Positions 1 through 11,000 of a stretch of DNA of 64,000 bases are shown here, in pieces (positions within the stretch are counted from its first letter, which is position 1; every line of letters begins with the position of its first letter). The stretch is taken from assembly GCA_038503065.1 (NCBI GenBank), contig JBCAMK010000002.1:1-64000 (forward strand), in the 5' to 3' direction. The notes under the pieces were generated by a model. That model had not been told where the DNA came from and did not search any database. It saw only the letters and a list, made by a program, of their open reading frames with translations. The translations under genes were made by a program, and so were the position numbers. Source of the stretch: Paragyromitra xinjiangensis (Eukaryota > Ascomycota > Pezizomycetes > Pezizales > Discinaceae).

Positions 1-586
1 CTAAATCCAACACACAGCAGTACCGCTTAGCGAGTGACACCTAGTGAAGTAACTTCTCCTTCTAACAAAACAAGGCTTGTGCATGAAACTTTGTGAAGAG
101 CCCAGAGTAAATTAGTACGAAACATAGTTGATAATCTTTACCCAGGAAGAAGAAAACGATTAAAGAAAAAACTGCTTAGATTTTCTCCTGGACTGTAGCT
201 ATAGACCTAGTCACAACGGCCCTTGTGGCTCAGAGACCATCAAAAGACCATATTTATGGCATGTACGTGTCTGCAAGCATGGTGTAAAGAATTACCAACA
301 CCCCGGAGGCGCTGGGGAAAGGGTTAGGGGTTAGAGATTGGATCAAGAGTACGTCCCAGGACTAAGAATTAAGTAGTATGACAAAATCCAGTGCACACGA
401 ACAACAGCAACTCCCGCTTGAATCAATGAATACATTCGACACGACTCTACAAACTAAAACCCAAAAAGGCGTTGATTCAAACTACAAACTTAATTTACTT
501 CTTTTCTAGTGGCCTTTGTCCGCAATAAAAGTACCTTGTTCTAGTTATTAGTTGAGGCATTATAGAGTGCGTAGGAGAGGGTCAAC
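1..586. other. Left-edge intergenic sequence
   Basis: No coding signal seen. It is the 3' flank of the minus-strand methyltransferase. A telomere-like motif (GGGTTAGGGGTTAG) lies at 321-334. Confidence 0.5.
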
Positions 587-2099
587 TCACATCTTAACAT
601 AAGCATGTACCTTTCTACTCTTCGCCTCCTTTTTGCATCCTTCTACGAGTGTTTTAACTTCCTCCGCATCCATCCCCAGTAACCTTGTTAAGAATGCCAT
701 TCCCAAGGCCTCAAATCCGCTTTCCGACACTAACAGGAAAAATGCTCCTAACTCTTTTTGTTTGGGGTCGGCAGGCCAGGTACCGAGAGGTAGCTTATGC
801 ATCACTCTGCGCACATCCTCAAATCCTGTATTCTCAAGGAGTGGCTTTAGGGTATCCGCGATGGTAAGCAAGCGGCCTTGAAGTATTAAAATTAGTAATC
901 CTTTCCCCTAAAGTTAGCTATGAGAAAAGGTGTCAGTACCTGTCTGTTCGGCAGCTTTGGTGACCAATCTGTACCATCTTGCTAGATTCGAATCCTTGGC
1001 AAGTGTACCATCATCGCTGACAAAACATACATCATATTCACAGACATCGATCCAACCTCCTGGCTTAGTAACGCTATAAACAGTTATTTACTTTCCGCGA
1101 TTCCCGCAAGAAAGAGAGACACACTGATATGCCTCTTTGAAAAGTTCCGACCAATCCTTGATTCCACCACCCAGGTGTCTAATGTGAACCAGGTCAAAGG
1201 ATTTTTGAGTCCATGTCCATGAACTCTCCGCATCATCGACTTGAAATTGCACGTTTGGCGGTACCCTACAAGATTCAGCTTATAGTCCAAAAGTATCTGA
1301 AGCCAAATCTGAACGAGAGGATACCAGCTGGGTTGAATTGGGCTTAGATCGAATCCAATTACTTCCGCCGATTGATAGCGTCTGTCAAATTCGATCAGAT
1401 TAGCGTGTACCCAGTTTAGATTGGCGAATCGGCCACATACTCTCCACAGTCAATTGCCCAAATTCCAGTTCCCGTCCCGACATCAAGAATCCTCTGGGGG
1501 TTAGCACCGATAGGGGCAGTGTGTAATTCTCCGTTAAGCATCAGCGAACAAATGTGATGAACGATATCTAATCTATACATCTAGTAAGCAATAGATGGGC
1601 CATTCCTAGGTACATCCCAGCAACTAACCGGTCCTGTTCTGTCTATTCGTTTCGGAAACTCGTCAGCAGATAACATTACATGACTCAACACCTAGAAACT
1701 GTACTTCATCATTAGGCAGCGCGTATTTCCTACCATAAGTTAATTAATGCGTGAAAATGCCAAAGAGAAAGAATTTACCCATCCTGGAAGGCATGATACC
1801 GGCGTCCATTCTCGTAACGATATCTAATGAATATTTAGCAGAGCACAGATAGTTTTAACATGCAGTCGAGATAAACCCACTCAAAGATCGATGATGTCAG
1901 AGATTGGGTGGAATATTCACTGTTTACGTGGTTTTGGTTAGTGCTTCTATTTGCAAGCCATCGTGGGCAACATACGATCCTTCCACATAGTCTGATCCAC
2001 TTTCAGCCTAACACGTGTCATTATTAATTTCACCTCCCTAATTTCTTTCGGGTCAGGTAAACTAACAGTATCATCAACGGCAATATATTGTTCACTCAT
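587..2099 (-). CDS. LaeA-like SAM-dependent methyltransferase (copy A)
   Basis: Predicted class I methyltransferase of the large fungal LaeA-like family; substrate unknown. The eleven exons I read are 2099-2067, 2007-1976, 1919-1881, 1823-1779, 1729-1705, 1642-1629, 1572-1441, 1381-1325, 1265-1125, 1073-940 and 876-587; all junctions keep frame and give 313 aa. SAM-binding motif I reads [15 protein letters not shown] (exon 7). Family marks are [12 protein letters not shown] near the N-terminus, the acidic FDLSP loop, VHIRHL, KPGGWI and the C-terminal [13 protein letters not shown]. The start at MSEQY is chosen because its short first exon matches copy B (42.1 kb). One exon is only 14 nt long. 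Raw frames look broken, but every stop falls in a spliceable intron, so I call it intact. Sure of family; exact exon ends are inference. Confidence 0.82.
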
Positions 2100-5000
2100 G
2101 GCGCTTGTATTTGGGTTTTGGTGCTGGGGAGGAGAAGGCGCATTTCATGGGCACGAAGACCTTATATCAGCCTCAAGGAATGTGGGACGATAGCAACTCA
2201 TAACGAGTTCGGATATTCTCTTTGCAGCATGCAGTTCGGATCCACCGAAAGAAGAGATTGCGCGAACAGCGTCTAGGAAGCCTGCAGGTTTGGTCAAGAG
2301 GCAAAGTGCATGGTTATTAGGTCATAATCGATTGGCGGCCTGGTCCCGTCATCAATCCTTCTGCAACTTCAACTCCATATACAGTAGAAATATCGGATGA
2401 AGCCGACAGCCGGGGGCTTCAATTATATATCAGCGCAACCCGTTCCGTCGCCTCACAGGCGAAGTTACATTGGGAAAAAATTGATAACTTAAGACAATCA
2501 CGGAGATCCCGACGGTGCATGTACAGTTGCGTCCAACAAATTCTTGCGGTTTTTGAGGTATCTGATGCAACAAGGTGCCATGAACCATTCAACAATGAAC
2601 TATGGAAAGATTTACTACTTAACAAAAAGAAGGCATTAAGTTCGCTTAAATTAATAACAGTATACCAGCATGATTCAAGTTCAGTTGTGGGAGAGATGGT
2701 GGATTTGGGGGTATTGTACTGCGGGGCTCATAACACTTCGTTGCATCGTGGTACCTCAAAAACCGCAAAAATTTGTTAGACGCAACTATACCTCTTTTCG
2801 CCCAAAACCCTCAAGCAAGGGTTTTATGATTACATAGTCCTCGGGATTTACATACATGTAGTCGTATAAGCGCAGCTTAGAGTACATAGACGCGCGTTAG
2901 ATGCATGCGTATACGCCACACATGTGCTTGATCGCCAACGTGGCAGTATTCATAAATAATAACTACCATATTCAGCAAGCGCAGAATAACCCATATTTAC
3001 TATTTCGCATACCAAAGCCAAAGAAGTCTAGAACTCAAGAGGCAAAGGTGACATGTCACAAGATTGCTCGCCAATACTGACGATTCTAGGCGTGATATAT
3101 AATCTTCAAAATGGGATAAGCAGGTTCATCCCTATTCATAATTAACGGCTAGGGAAAGGAAGAAAATGAGATTCCAGCTCTGGGTTGACTTAGATGTATC
3201 CCAAATAACAGTTTAACATTTTGTCATAAACCCAATATCTGGATTCAGCTCGAAACCTCTCTCTTCCCTATAAATCTTGCTATTCAATACTATTAACTAG
3301 TTATGTGAAGGGGGTTTACCATCGTCGCTACCACTATGGTGATTGTTTTTTTGACCCTGTGGGCCTAGGCCCGTCTACCAGGGAAGTAGCATCTAGTCGA
3401 GCCCCACTTATTTCCTAGGTTCTAGAATAATTCCCACATAGTGCCGCACGACTCGATAAGCTATGGGTTCTCACAATACCAAGGCAAGAACAGGGGGAGC
3501 TATCCAGAGCACACAGAGCACCGCTGCACTGTCCAGAAAATTTTCCTGACTGCAGCTACATTTTGATGCCAACCCTGGCATAGTGTAGATCTCCCGTGGC
3601 TGCAACGATTATTATTCAATCGCAGAATATCCTGCCAATGCCACTGCGAGTGGATAATTTTCAGCGCTGCAAACCTCGATACTGCTTGTCATCACGACTC
3701 AGTGTCAGCTCATACTCTACATTTCAGTGCCATCCGTCGTTGAATCACTTACAACAATGCGTCCTGGCGGTGTGCGTGTGTGGATATGCTTGAGCGCGGC
3801 TCACCTATCGGCTAATGGTCCCGGGCACAGGCGAAGATAACATGATTTGCTACCGAACACCACACGAATAGATCAACGATAAACCCTTTCGAGGTATAGC
3901 CACTCCGTCTAAGACTTTACCCAAGGTATCAATGCATTTTTACATCCTGACTGATAGTTTGCTCATGCTTATTATACTTAATATCAAAGTATAGCGCAAG
4001 CGAGCCCTTACAAAGTCTCGCGACAACCCTGAATCTATGGCCGAAGATTTTCGAGTAAGGAGCTTTGGTGGTAAGGTGAAGCCAAGTGCAAGTAAGATCT
4101 AGGCTGGGCTGTTTCACTGAATTCGTGAGCCTTTTCGCCATACACCCTTCGTGAGCACAGGTCGATGCTTGGCAAAGCCCTGGTTACATCTGAATCCTTA
4201 TTGGAGGCCCGCTCACAGAGCCTGCGTTTAAATCTTTCCTGATTCAGTTGTTCTTCCTGCAAGCGAAATTGAACGCTGAATTGTGCTTCTAGAAAAGAAA
4301 CCCCGCGCCAAGTTGTGGATGTTCTACACGGAAGTTAAAGGGGAAAATTACCCTATTTCGGGTTTTGATTCACGCTCCACTTCAAAGGTTCCATGCGAAA
4401 GTTACCGCATGAAAGATAAACTAGACGAACTCCAGTAAGCAGATACATGGCTTCTACGATCCTCCTAACCTGTCTCAAATGACGTCCGCAGCGTTGTGAT
4501 TAATGGCAGCCCATAGATTAGATAACTGGATACCTCGGTGATGATTCTGCTATAGAATCATATAGAAGAAATGAATTCAAGTAGTCGCAGAGCCTCCCGC
4601 TAGTGTCTTCTGCCAATAACTAAGAATAATATGAAATCCTCCACCAAAGAAATATAGGCGATAATTGTACAGTGTCAAAAGAATTATAGATACGACCCTT
4701 CTTTAGCCATAGCCGAACTCGACGTGGTATTTTGAAAGTATACATGGCAGCTTTCTTCCAGCAGCCCAAGAAACATAAGGTGTCTAGCACTAGAATCACA
4801 TAGATGCCGTTTAGGTGGTTTCGCTTTGTCGTGCAAACCAAGTTTGAGAAGCTCCCTAAGGAATCAATGTGGAGTACCCTAATTCTCCTCTAGTTTACGG
4901 AACTACGGACTTAAAATGGGTAGAACTACGGTGAGCGTCGGAGGAGGAAGCTAAGGGGCTTTTACCCAAAAGAATACTTAAGCAAGGAATAGGAAATGTG

Positions 5001-5440
5001 CCTGGAGACATACCTTATCACTCGATTTTGCACGGTGGAGTGATGTTGGAAATCGTGTTTCCACATCCTTTCTTTATTCGTTGGCTACTATCCGTCCCTC
5101 TGGATCTTTCTATTTCATACATATACCCTAACCCTCTCTTTATTCGTTAACCAAAGGCTACTACATGTATCCGGTATCTGTCCCTCTAGATTCTTCTAGA
5201 TTCTTCTGTTTCTTTGTTCGTTGGTTAAAGGCCGTTTCCTTGTTCTACTTCAGGTATATATGGAAAGGTGATTCCCTTCTCTATGTGGATAGGTCTTATT
5301 CACGCGATAACTTCGGTTGCATGCGATATCCTTGTACCCTTAAAACAATGAAATAATGAGAAAAAGCCCTCTCTATATGGCATTGACTGGTATATCTGTT
5401 TTCAACAATTGACCTCTGCCGCCCTGATATTAGTCATCCT
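2100..5440. other. Gene-poor stretch
   Basis: No recognisable gene in either strand; the short ORFs here lack codon bias or family motifs. It contains one MITE (2524-2788). The part from about 5,000 on is T/C-rich and serves as the upstream region of the gene starting near 5.6 kb. Confidence 0.5.
2524..2788. mobile_element. MITE, TA-flanked, 48-bp terminal inverted repeats
   Basis: A 265-bp non-coding element. Left arm 2524-2571 (starts CAGTTGCGTCCAAC) and right arm 2740-2788 (reverse complement starts TAGTTGCGTCTAAC) match with a few transitions. Both ends are flanked by TA (2522-2523 and 2789-2790), as expected for Tc1/mariner-pogo target duplication. No ORF of meaning inside. The family of the mobilising transposase is not shown here. 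Confidence 0.8.
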
Positions 5441-5602
5441 GTGTTGGTTATGCCCTGTTACCCTGTCCAGCCTTGGCGTTCCCAGCCTCCTCGTTACAAC
5501 ACTTCAACACCACCCCCATCACCATCACAACCACCATCACCACCACCAAAACCACCCATCGCGTTCCTCCATCAACAGCCTATCGCGCTCCCTACCCAGC
5601 TA

Positions 5603-8063
5603 ATGTCTTCCCAAAGCGACTCAGATAATGGCGCTGATACGAACTCGGACACCGACAGCTGCGGCTCAGACGGCGGACATGTTCAGCGAAAGCACGACAA
5701 AGACCTCATCGACCCGTATTTCGTGAAAGTTGATTGTTCCCGCTGGAACGTTACAGACTTCCTCGAGAACTCCTCCGAGCCTGAATACCATCGAAAGATG
5801 CACATCTATCGCAAGTCACTGGAGTGTCTCGAGGCGGAACTCGGGTTAGAGCAGCAGATCCGCGACCGAGCGCGGAAACTTCTTGATCACTTTGTGAAGG
5901 TAATGTTCTCCTTCTTCCCCTACCCCTCCCGAGATTGAAGGGGTGAAACCTTGAACACTCACCCCCTTATTCCTCGGTGCTTATCGCTCAACCCCATCAT
6001 ATGCCCGGCGCCGAGGCACAGACAGCATGCGTTGCTAGTCTGATGTGAAACGGCTGCGTGCCAACTTGGCGCCCGGGCACCACGGCGGCATCAGACGCCT
6101 ACGCGGTATCTGATGTGAACGGCTGCGTGCCAAACCCTGTGGAGATGGGGAAGCGATATAATATTCTATATATGCTAAAAAAGCTAGCAGGGTAATAGGC
6201 CGGACCGAAAGGCTGCCAAAGCCTGGGAGAAGCGTCGCCATGCGAAGACGATCATATCCTCGATACACGTTACAAATTCGAAAATTTGCCAAAGCGTAAT
6301 TGGGGCCCACAGCCAGGTCTCTACTGTTCCGGAACGAGGAAGGAAAAGAAGGAGGGGGGGGATTTCGGATGCTGGTGAGCTTGGTGCGTCGACATTCAAG
6401 GAAACAAGCACACCTTCGATATCTGTAGCTGATTCGGCAATTCTACAGAGTGCTGTTGGGTCTCACAGTCATCTTTCTACCACGCTTGGGGCGCCTAAGA
6501 AAAGCAAGAAAAGCAAGAGGAGAAAGTCTTTGCAAGAGGTTGGTTTCTTGATTTACTCGCGCGTGGGAGGCTGCATTTACTGACTGCTATTCCCAAGGGC
6601 CCCCTGAGCGAAAATTGTTTTGTGAGGGATTACATGGAGATGAAACCCGCTCGGAAATGGACACTTGCCAACGAACAGGGGGAAAAAGGAAAGGGAAGAA
6701 TAGTGGAACAGATTCTTTACGACTATTATAAAGGGAAGGAAGAAGAGTCACTCGCGCACTCGTGGATCATTGAACTAGATGAGGAGGTGGACCCCGAGAT
6801 GAGGTCTCTTTTCAACGACGAAGAGTGGCAGGAGATATGTGAAGAAAAGCCATCCGACTTATTGATGGCTGATACATGCTTGGCCGAGTCGATGATCAGG
6901 TTCTCGGAGGTTAGTAAATAAATCTTATTTCTTCTCCTAATACTCATTTCAATCCAACCACACAGGTAGAAACACCCGCCGATCTCCGACATGTTCTGGA
7001 GACCACCCGATCCCGAGACCCGAACCATCCTTACAGTCGCGGCGAACATTACGATTGTGACTGGGTTGATTTAGTCATGCGTAAGATGTAAACCTCCACT
7101 GTCTTATACTATTTTTCTTCTGTTTGCTACTTGTGGGCTTACCCATATCAATTTAGGCTCACGTTATTTGAACACCCTGACCAACCGCTCTTGCAAAAAT
7201 CTCACAAAGAAGGTTGGTTTGACTGTAATATCTGGTCCTTCATAGTCGACCATTGCTTTCAAAGTCTCGAGGGGATTGTGACTGAGCGGTATACTATCCC
7301 TAACTTTCATCCGGTGTCATTTTCTTACTAATCATCTGCCCAACAGCAAAGAGCTAGTCTCCTCGGCCACTAAACTGGCAATGAAGGGAAGAGAGACATT
7401 CATTACGGTAGACCAACCCGCTGATAAGCCCCGCCGTCCTCTGCGCCATGACGCCCTCATTTTCGACCCTCAATCTTTGTATGAGTTTGGCGCGTCGGAG
7501 GCTGGGCCGCTGTTTAAAGGCGTGGATGCAACGAAATGGCTCGAGGACAACCACAAGCTGGTGAAAGCGTTGCATAATATGTTATCTCGTCTACAACGAC
7601 GACTTGTTAAACAAGATGGCGTGGTGCTCCGGGATCTACAGATGGTTGGGATATTAACTTCTGGTTGGTCATATCTCCACAGTGTCGCAAAGTAAGCTAA
7701 CGGGTAAAAACAGCATTACATTGTCAGGTTATTCGAGTTACGTATGCGAAAGGCTATATTTGCCTTCTTAGTCGCGAGCCACAGCAGGAGGTCCCGACTA
7801 CGGTCAACGATCTACAAGATCTTCTGGAACTGCTGGTCGGTATCTGGGGGGCGAAAGTGAGTGATATAATTAAGCCCTACCCTCGGTGTGAGGGAAGAGA
7901 AATGTATTAACGAGTTTTCTAGAAACAAGTCGAAAACTCTGCTGCTTCTTTCAAAAATCAGTCTCGGTGTCGGACGAAGGAGGAGTTGTATAGAAAGTTG
8001 AGGGAACGACCGGTGGCGGTGACTGATCGCTTTACTCTCCCGTGGTCCTATTACGATCAATAG
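5603..8063 (+). CDS. Conserved fungal protein of unknown function, eight exons
   Basis: I do not recognise a named domain; the C-terminal half resembles a family of uncharacterised proteins I associate with leotiomycetes. Exons 5603-5899, 6188-6538, 6598-6909, 6966-7087, 7157-7288, 7347-7663, 7714-7856 and 7923-8063 keep frame and give 604 aa. The N-terminus is acidic and Ser-rich (MSSQSDSDNG); residues around 195-215 are a Lys/Arg-rich basic patch (KKSKKSKRRK), a plausible nuclear signal. Later blocks include WVDLVMRKMLTLFEHPDQPL, GWFDCNIWSFIVDHCFQSLE and a helical LLELLVGIWGAK. An upstream in-frame ATG at 5441 would add a Pro-rich 54 residues, so the start is uncertain. Intron 1 (5900-6187) is five times longer than the others and holds a 25-bp direct repeat. 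Confidence 0.75.
6039..6133. repeat. Direct repeat pair in intron 1
   Basis: The motif TCTGATGTGAA(A)CGGCTG followed by CGTGCCAA occurs at 6039-6064 and again at 6109-6133, differing by one A. The 44 bp between them is GC-rich. Both lie inside the unusually long first intron. Confidence 0.85.
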
Positions 8064-11000
8064 AAGCAATCGTTTTCTAGATATAGATGACAGTGTAATA
8101 TGATTGTATGCTATCTGACTTGGCGTGATCGCACTAAGTACCGGGGGTTGTTTGAGTTTGGTTCATGTGGTAACCGAGTCGGTTCTGTTACCATGTTAAA
8201 ACCATTAGAACGATCTCAATTGCCAGATATGTAAACTCAGAATTTAAATTTTGACATCATGAACCAACCATATTTCAGCCGAGTTATTGCCTGATTTGAT
8301 AAACTCAGTTTATCACTGATAGCCTAACTATGCCACCAGCTAAAGGAAAAGCAAATACACCACTGGCAAAAAATCCCGGTATATAGACTAGGTTCGAGCA
8401 CCAATTCTGCATTATCTCTTAGCCTTACTTTATCGCTATCAGTGTAGCACATTCCGCTGGTAGCGGCCTACTAGCCGCCAGACCTCTCTGTCCACTTAAA
8501 ATCCTAAAAGCACTAATATGGCATAGTGAATACAATAGTAACCTGCAGTACTATTATAAGCGAGCGAGTATGCTCATAACTCGAGCCCCACAACTATAGA
8601 GCGATTGCATTTGTAGTGTTTCCTATTGCGATCTCAGTGATAGATTAATTAACCACTGGTGGTCAATCTAAATATTAAGTAGCAGGTTCAGCCCAATTTC
8701 TAGGAACTTGCACCGAAGTTCAATACGTTGATATCAAAATACACTACCAGTGACAAATTAAGGTTTGACCTATTTACCCCCCCATAGAGTACTAGCTAGA
8801 GATCTTAGTCGAGGTTGCAGGTACGTGGTATAGGTACCAAACCTCACTAGAGCAGCGGTATCATAGCTGCTATAACTTCAAATTAAGTAAGCTAAAATTG
8901 ACAAGACCAGATCACTTGGGGCTTTTGCTTAAAGCAGTAAGCCTTCGGCCTAGGTAGAAAAGGTGCTTTGATCACGTCCGGTGGATTTTACTTCATCCGC
9001 ATCACTGAAGGTGAGCGCAACAGCCTGCTATGGTGCCAGCGTGGGAAGTGTTATAGGGCTAGGGTTACTTGAACGGGAAATGTTCGCAATTAGTTATTCG
9101 CAAATTTCAAATACATCTGTTTACTGCTCTTCCAATTATCCCGTGTAGATCCCTACGAAGGCCTAATATCTGAAAATGAGGTTGAAGAGGATAGCTTCTG
9201 ATGCAGTCTAGCGATCCCCGATATCTCGAGACTATTCTAAAGAGGGTAGCTAGCTTAAGTAGAATGAGAAGCGAGGATGATAGTAAACTTTTATCGCAGA
9301 TTGCAACGACTTCTGGGAGAACTGATGCTTCGAGTTCTTTGTTTATGATCCCTTAGTATAGCTTAAGGGAAATCGACTCTTTAGCCTAACACAAATGACT
9401 GCAACAGGACGCAAATAGGAGTAGAGCAGCGTAGCGTGCAAAACCCTCGAGTATACTCTATTACAGCATAAGTTTTCAAGTACTATATCCTCGTGATCTG
9501 TAGATTTATCGGGAATTCCTAGCTCACGGTACTACACCATAGGCACAGAGGGCTGATCTCCGTGGGAAATATTTCAATAGCTTTTAATCCATTCAAATAC
9601 TGTAACAGTGCTAGAGGTGTGGGATGCTCGCGCTCAACGCTTAGACTCCAACACTAGCTATGTTCCAGCCTTAAGTTGCCTTCCCATAAACATTACCTAG
9701 AAATGCAAGTGTCTATTCTAAGAGGTAAGAAAAACCTTTACAAGATTCGCTTAAGTAAGCTTTATCTACCGTAGAAACTGACGAGAACCGGAATGACGCT
9801 AAGACGTCTAAACAGAGTGTGGCTGGGAGATCTTACTGAGAATAGTTTGGTAGCATGGGCCTATGCTACCCACTATACCGGTTGAGGAGATTTCTTTATT
9901 TTTTCGAGGATAAAAATGTACTACGGGTGTAGGGGTAAGTCTGTCACCAGGTGGCGGTGCGGGCAGAAGATGTCGATTTTCCTTCCCCTTCCCCAACACT
10001 CTGAGAGGCCTGATAAAATGCGTAGTGAATAGAGAACACTATATACAAAACATTGACCTAGTTTAGTTGATAAAACTGAAAAACTCGGGCGAGCTCGAGC
10101 ATGACTGCACCGCCACCTGGTGACAGACTTACCCCTGCACCCGTAGTACTTATATGAGTGAGTCACACCGCCACTTCTTATTTCAACCTCTTAGCGCTAA
10201 TCCGATTCTCGTCAATTTCTACGGTAGCTAAGGTTAGCAAACCTAAGAGTTCTAACCAAAAAGAGTTGCTTGCTTTTGTTCGAATTCTCGTGCGGTAAAC
10301 CTTTCAATTCTACTTCCCTTAACCCGATGCTCGTTCTACTTCCTGGCAAAATAGATTTCATCACACCCCAGTCTGGCAGATTAACATGTACATAGATCGA
10401 TTGGAACTTCTGGTGTGGGTTTTGGCTCGAGAACCTGCCTTGAGATTCGAATTAGTTCCGTAATACCCAAAGCATAACAATGGGTATAGCTATTCCGGGT
10501 ATAAACAAGTTCAGCGGGACTAGGGGCATAATAGTATTGACAAGATACAATTAAGCCCTGACTTAATCTTCAAATCCATAACGACGTTCCAAAGTCCTTT
10601 ACTAATGCAAGGTCAGTTACTATGGCTACATACTTGCTCAGTACGCTCTAGTAAGTTTATTTCGGCTCGGGGTTTGGGTTTATATTACTGCAAATACTTT
10701 AGTAAGATTATAGTGCGTATTCTATATGCTAGATAAATTCGCTATCCCTTGTTCTATGCAGCGGGCCGTTACTGTCCTCATTCTTCTGCTTTTCTCGTCC
10801 CCTAAGATTTGGCATACGTGGTTTTAGGGTAGCTAGAGTAGCTGCAGTGTAGGCACAGCCTGATCTGAAGCAACTAGGGAACTTTTCACCAGGGCCCACT
10901 TCTGAGCGGACCTCCTGTTACGGATCACCACCGAGAGCAGCAGTCTCGAAACAACAAAGCTAGTAATCGGAGAACCGCACAAAGTCAATAAGGTCCTAAT

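Noticed and set aside
587..2099. Methyltransferase copy A as a pseudogene
   Set aside because: Stops and frame changes disappear once eleven exons with consensus splice sites are read; all junctions keep frame.
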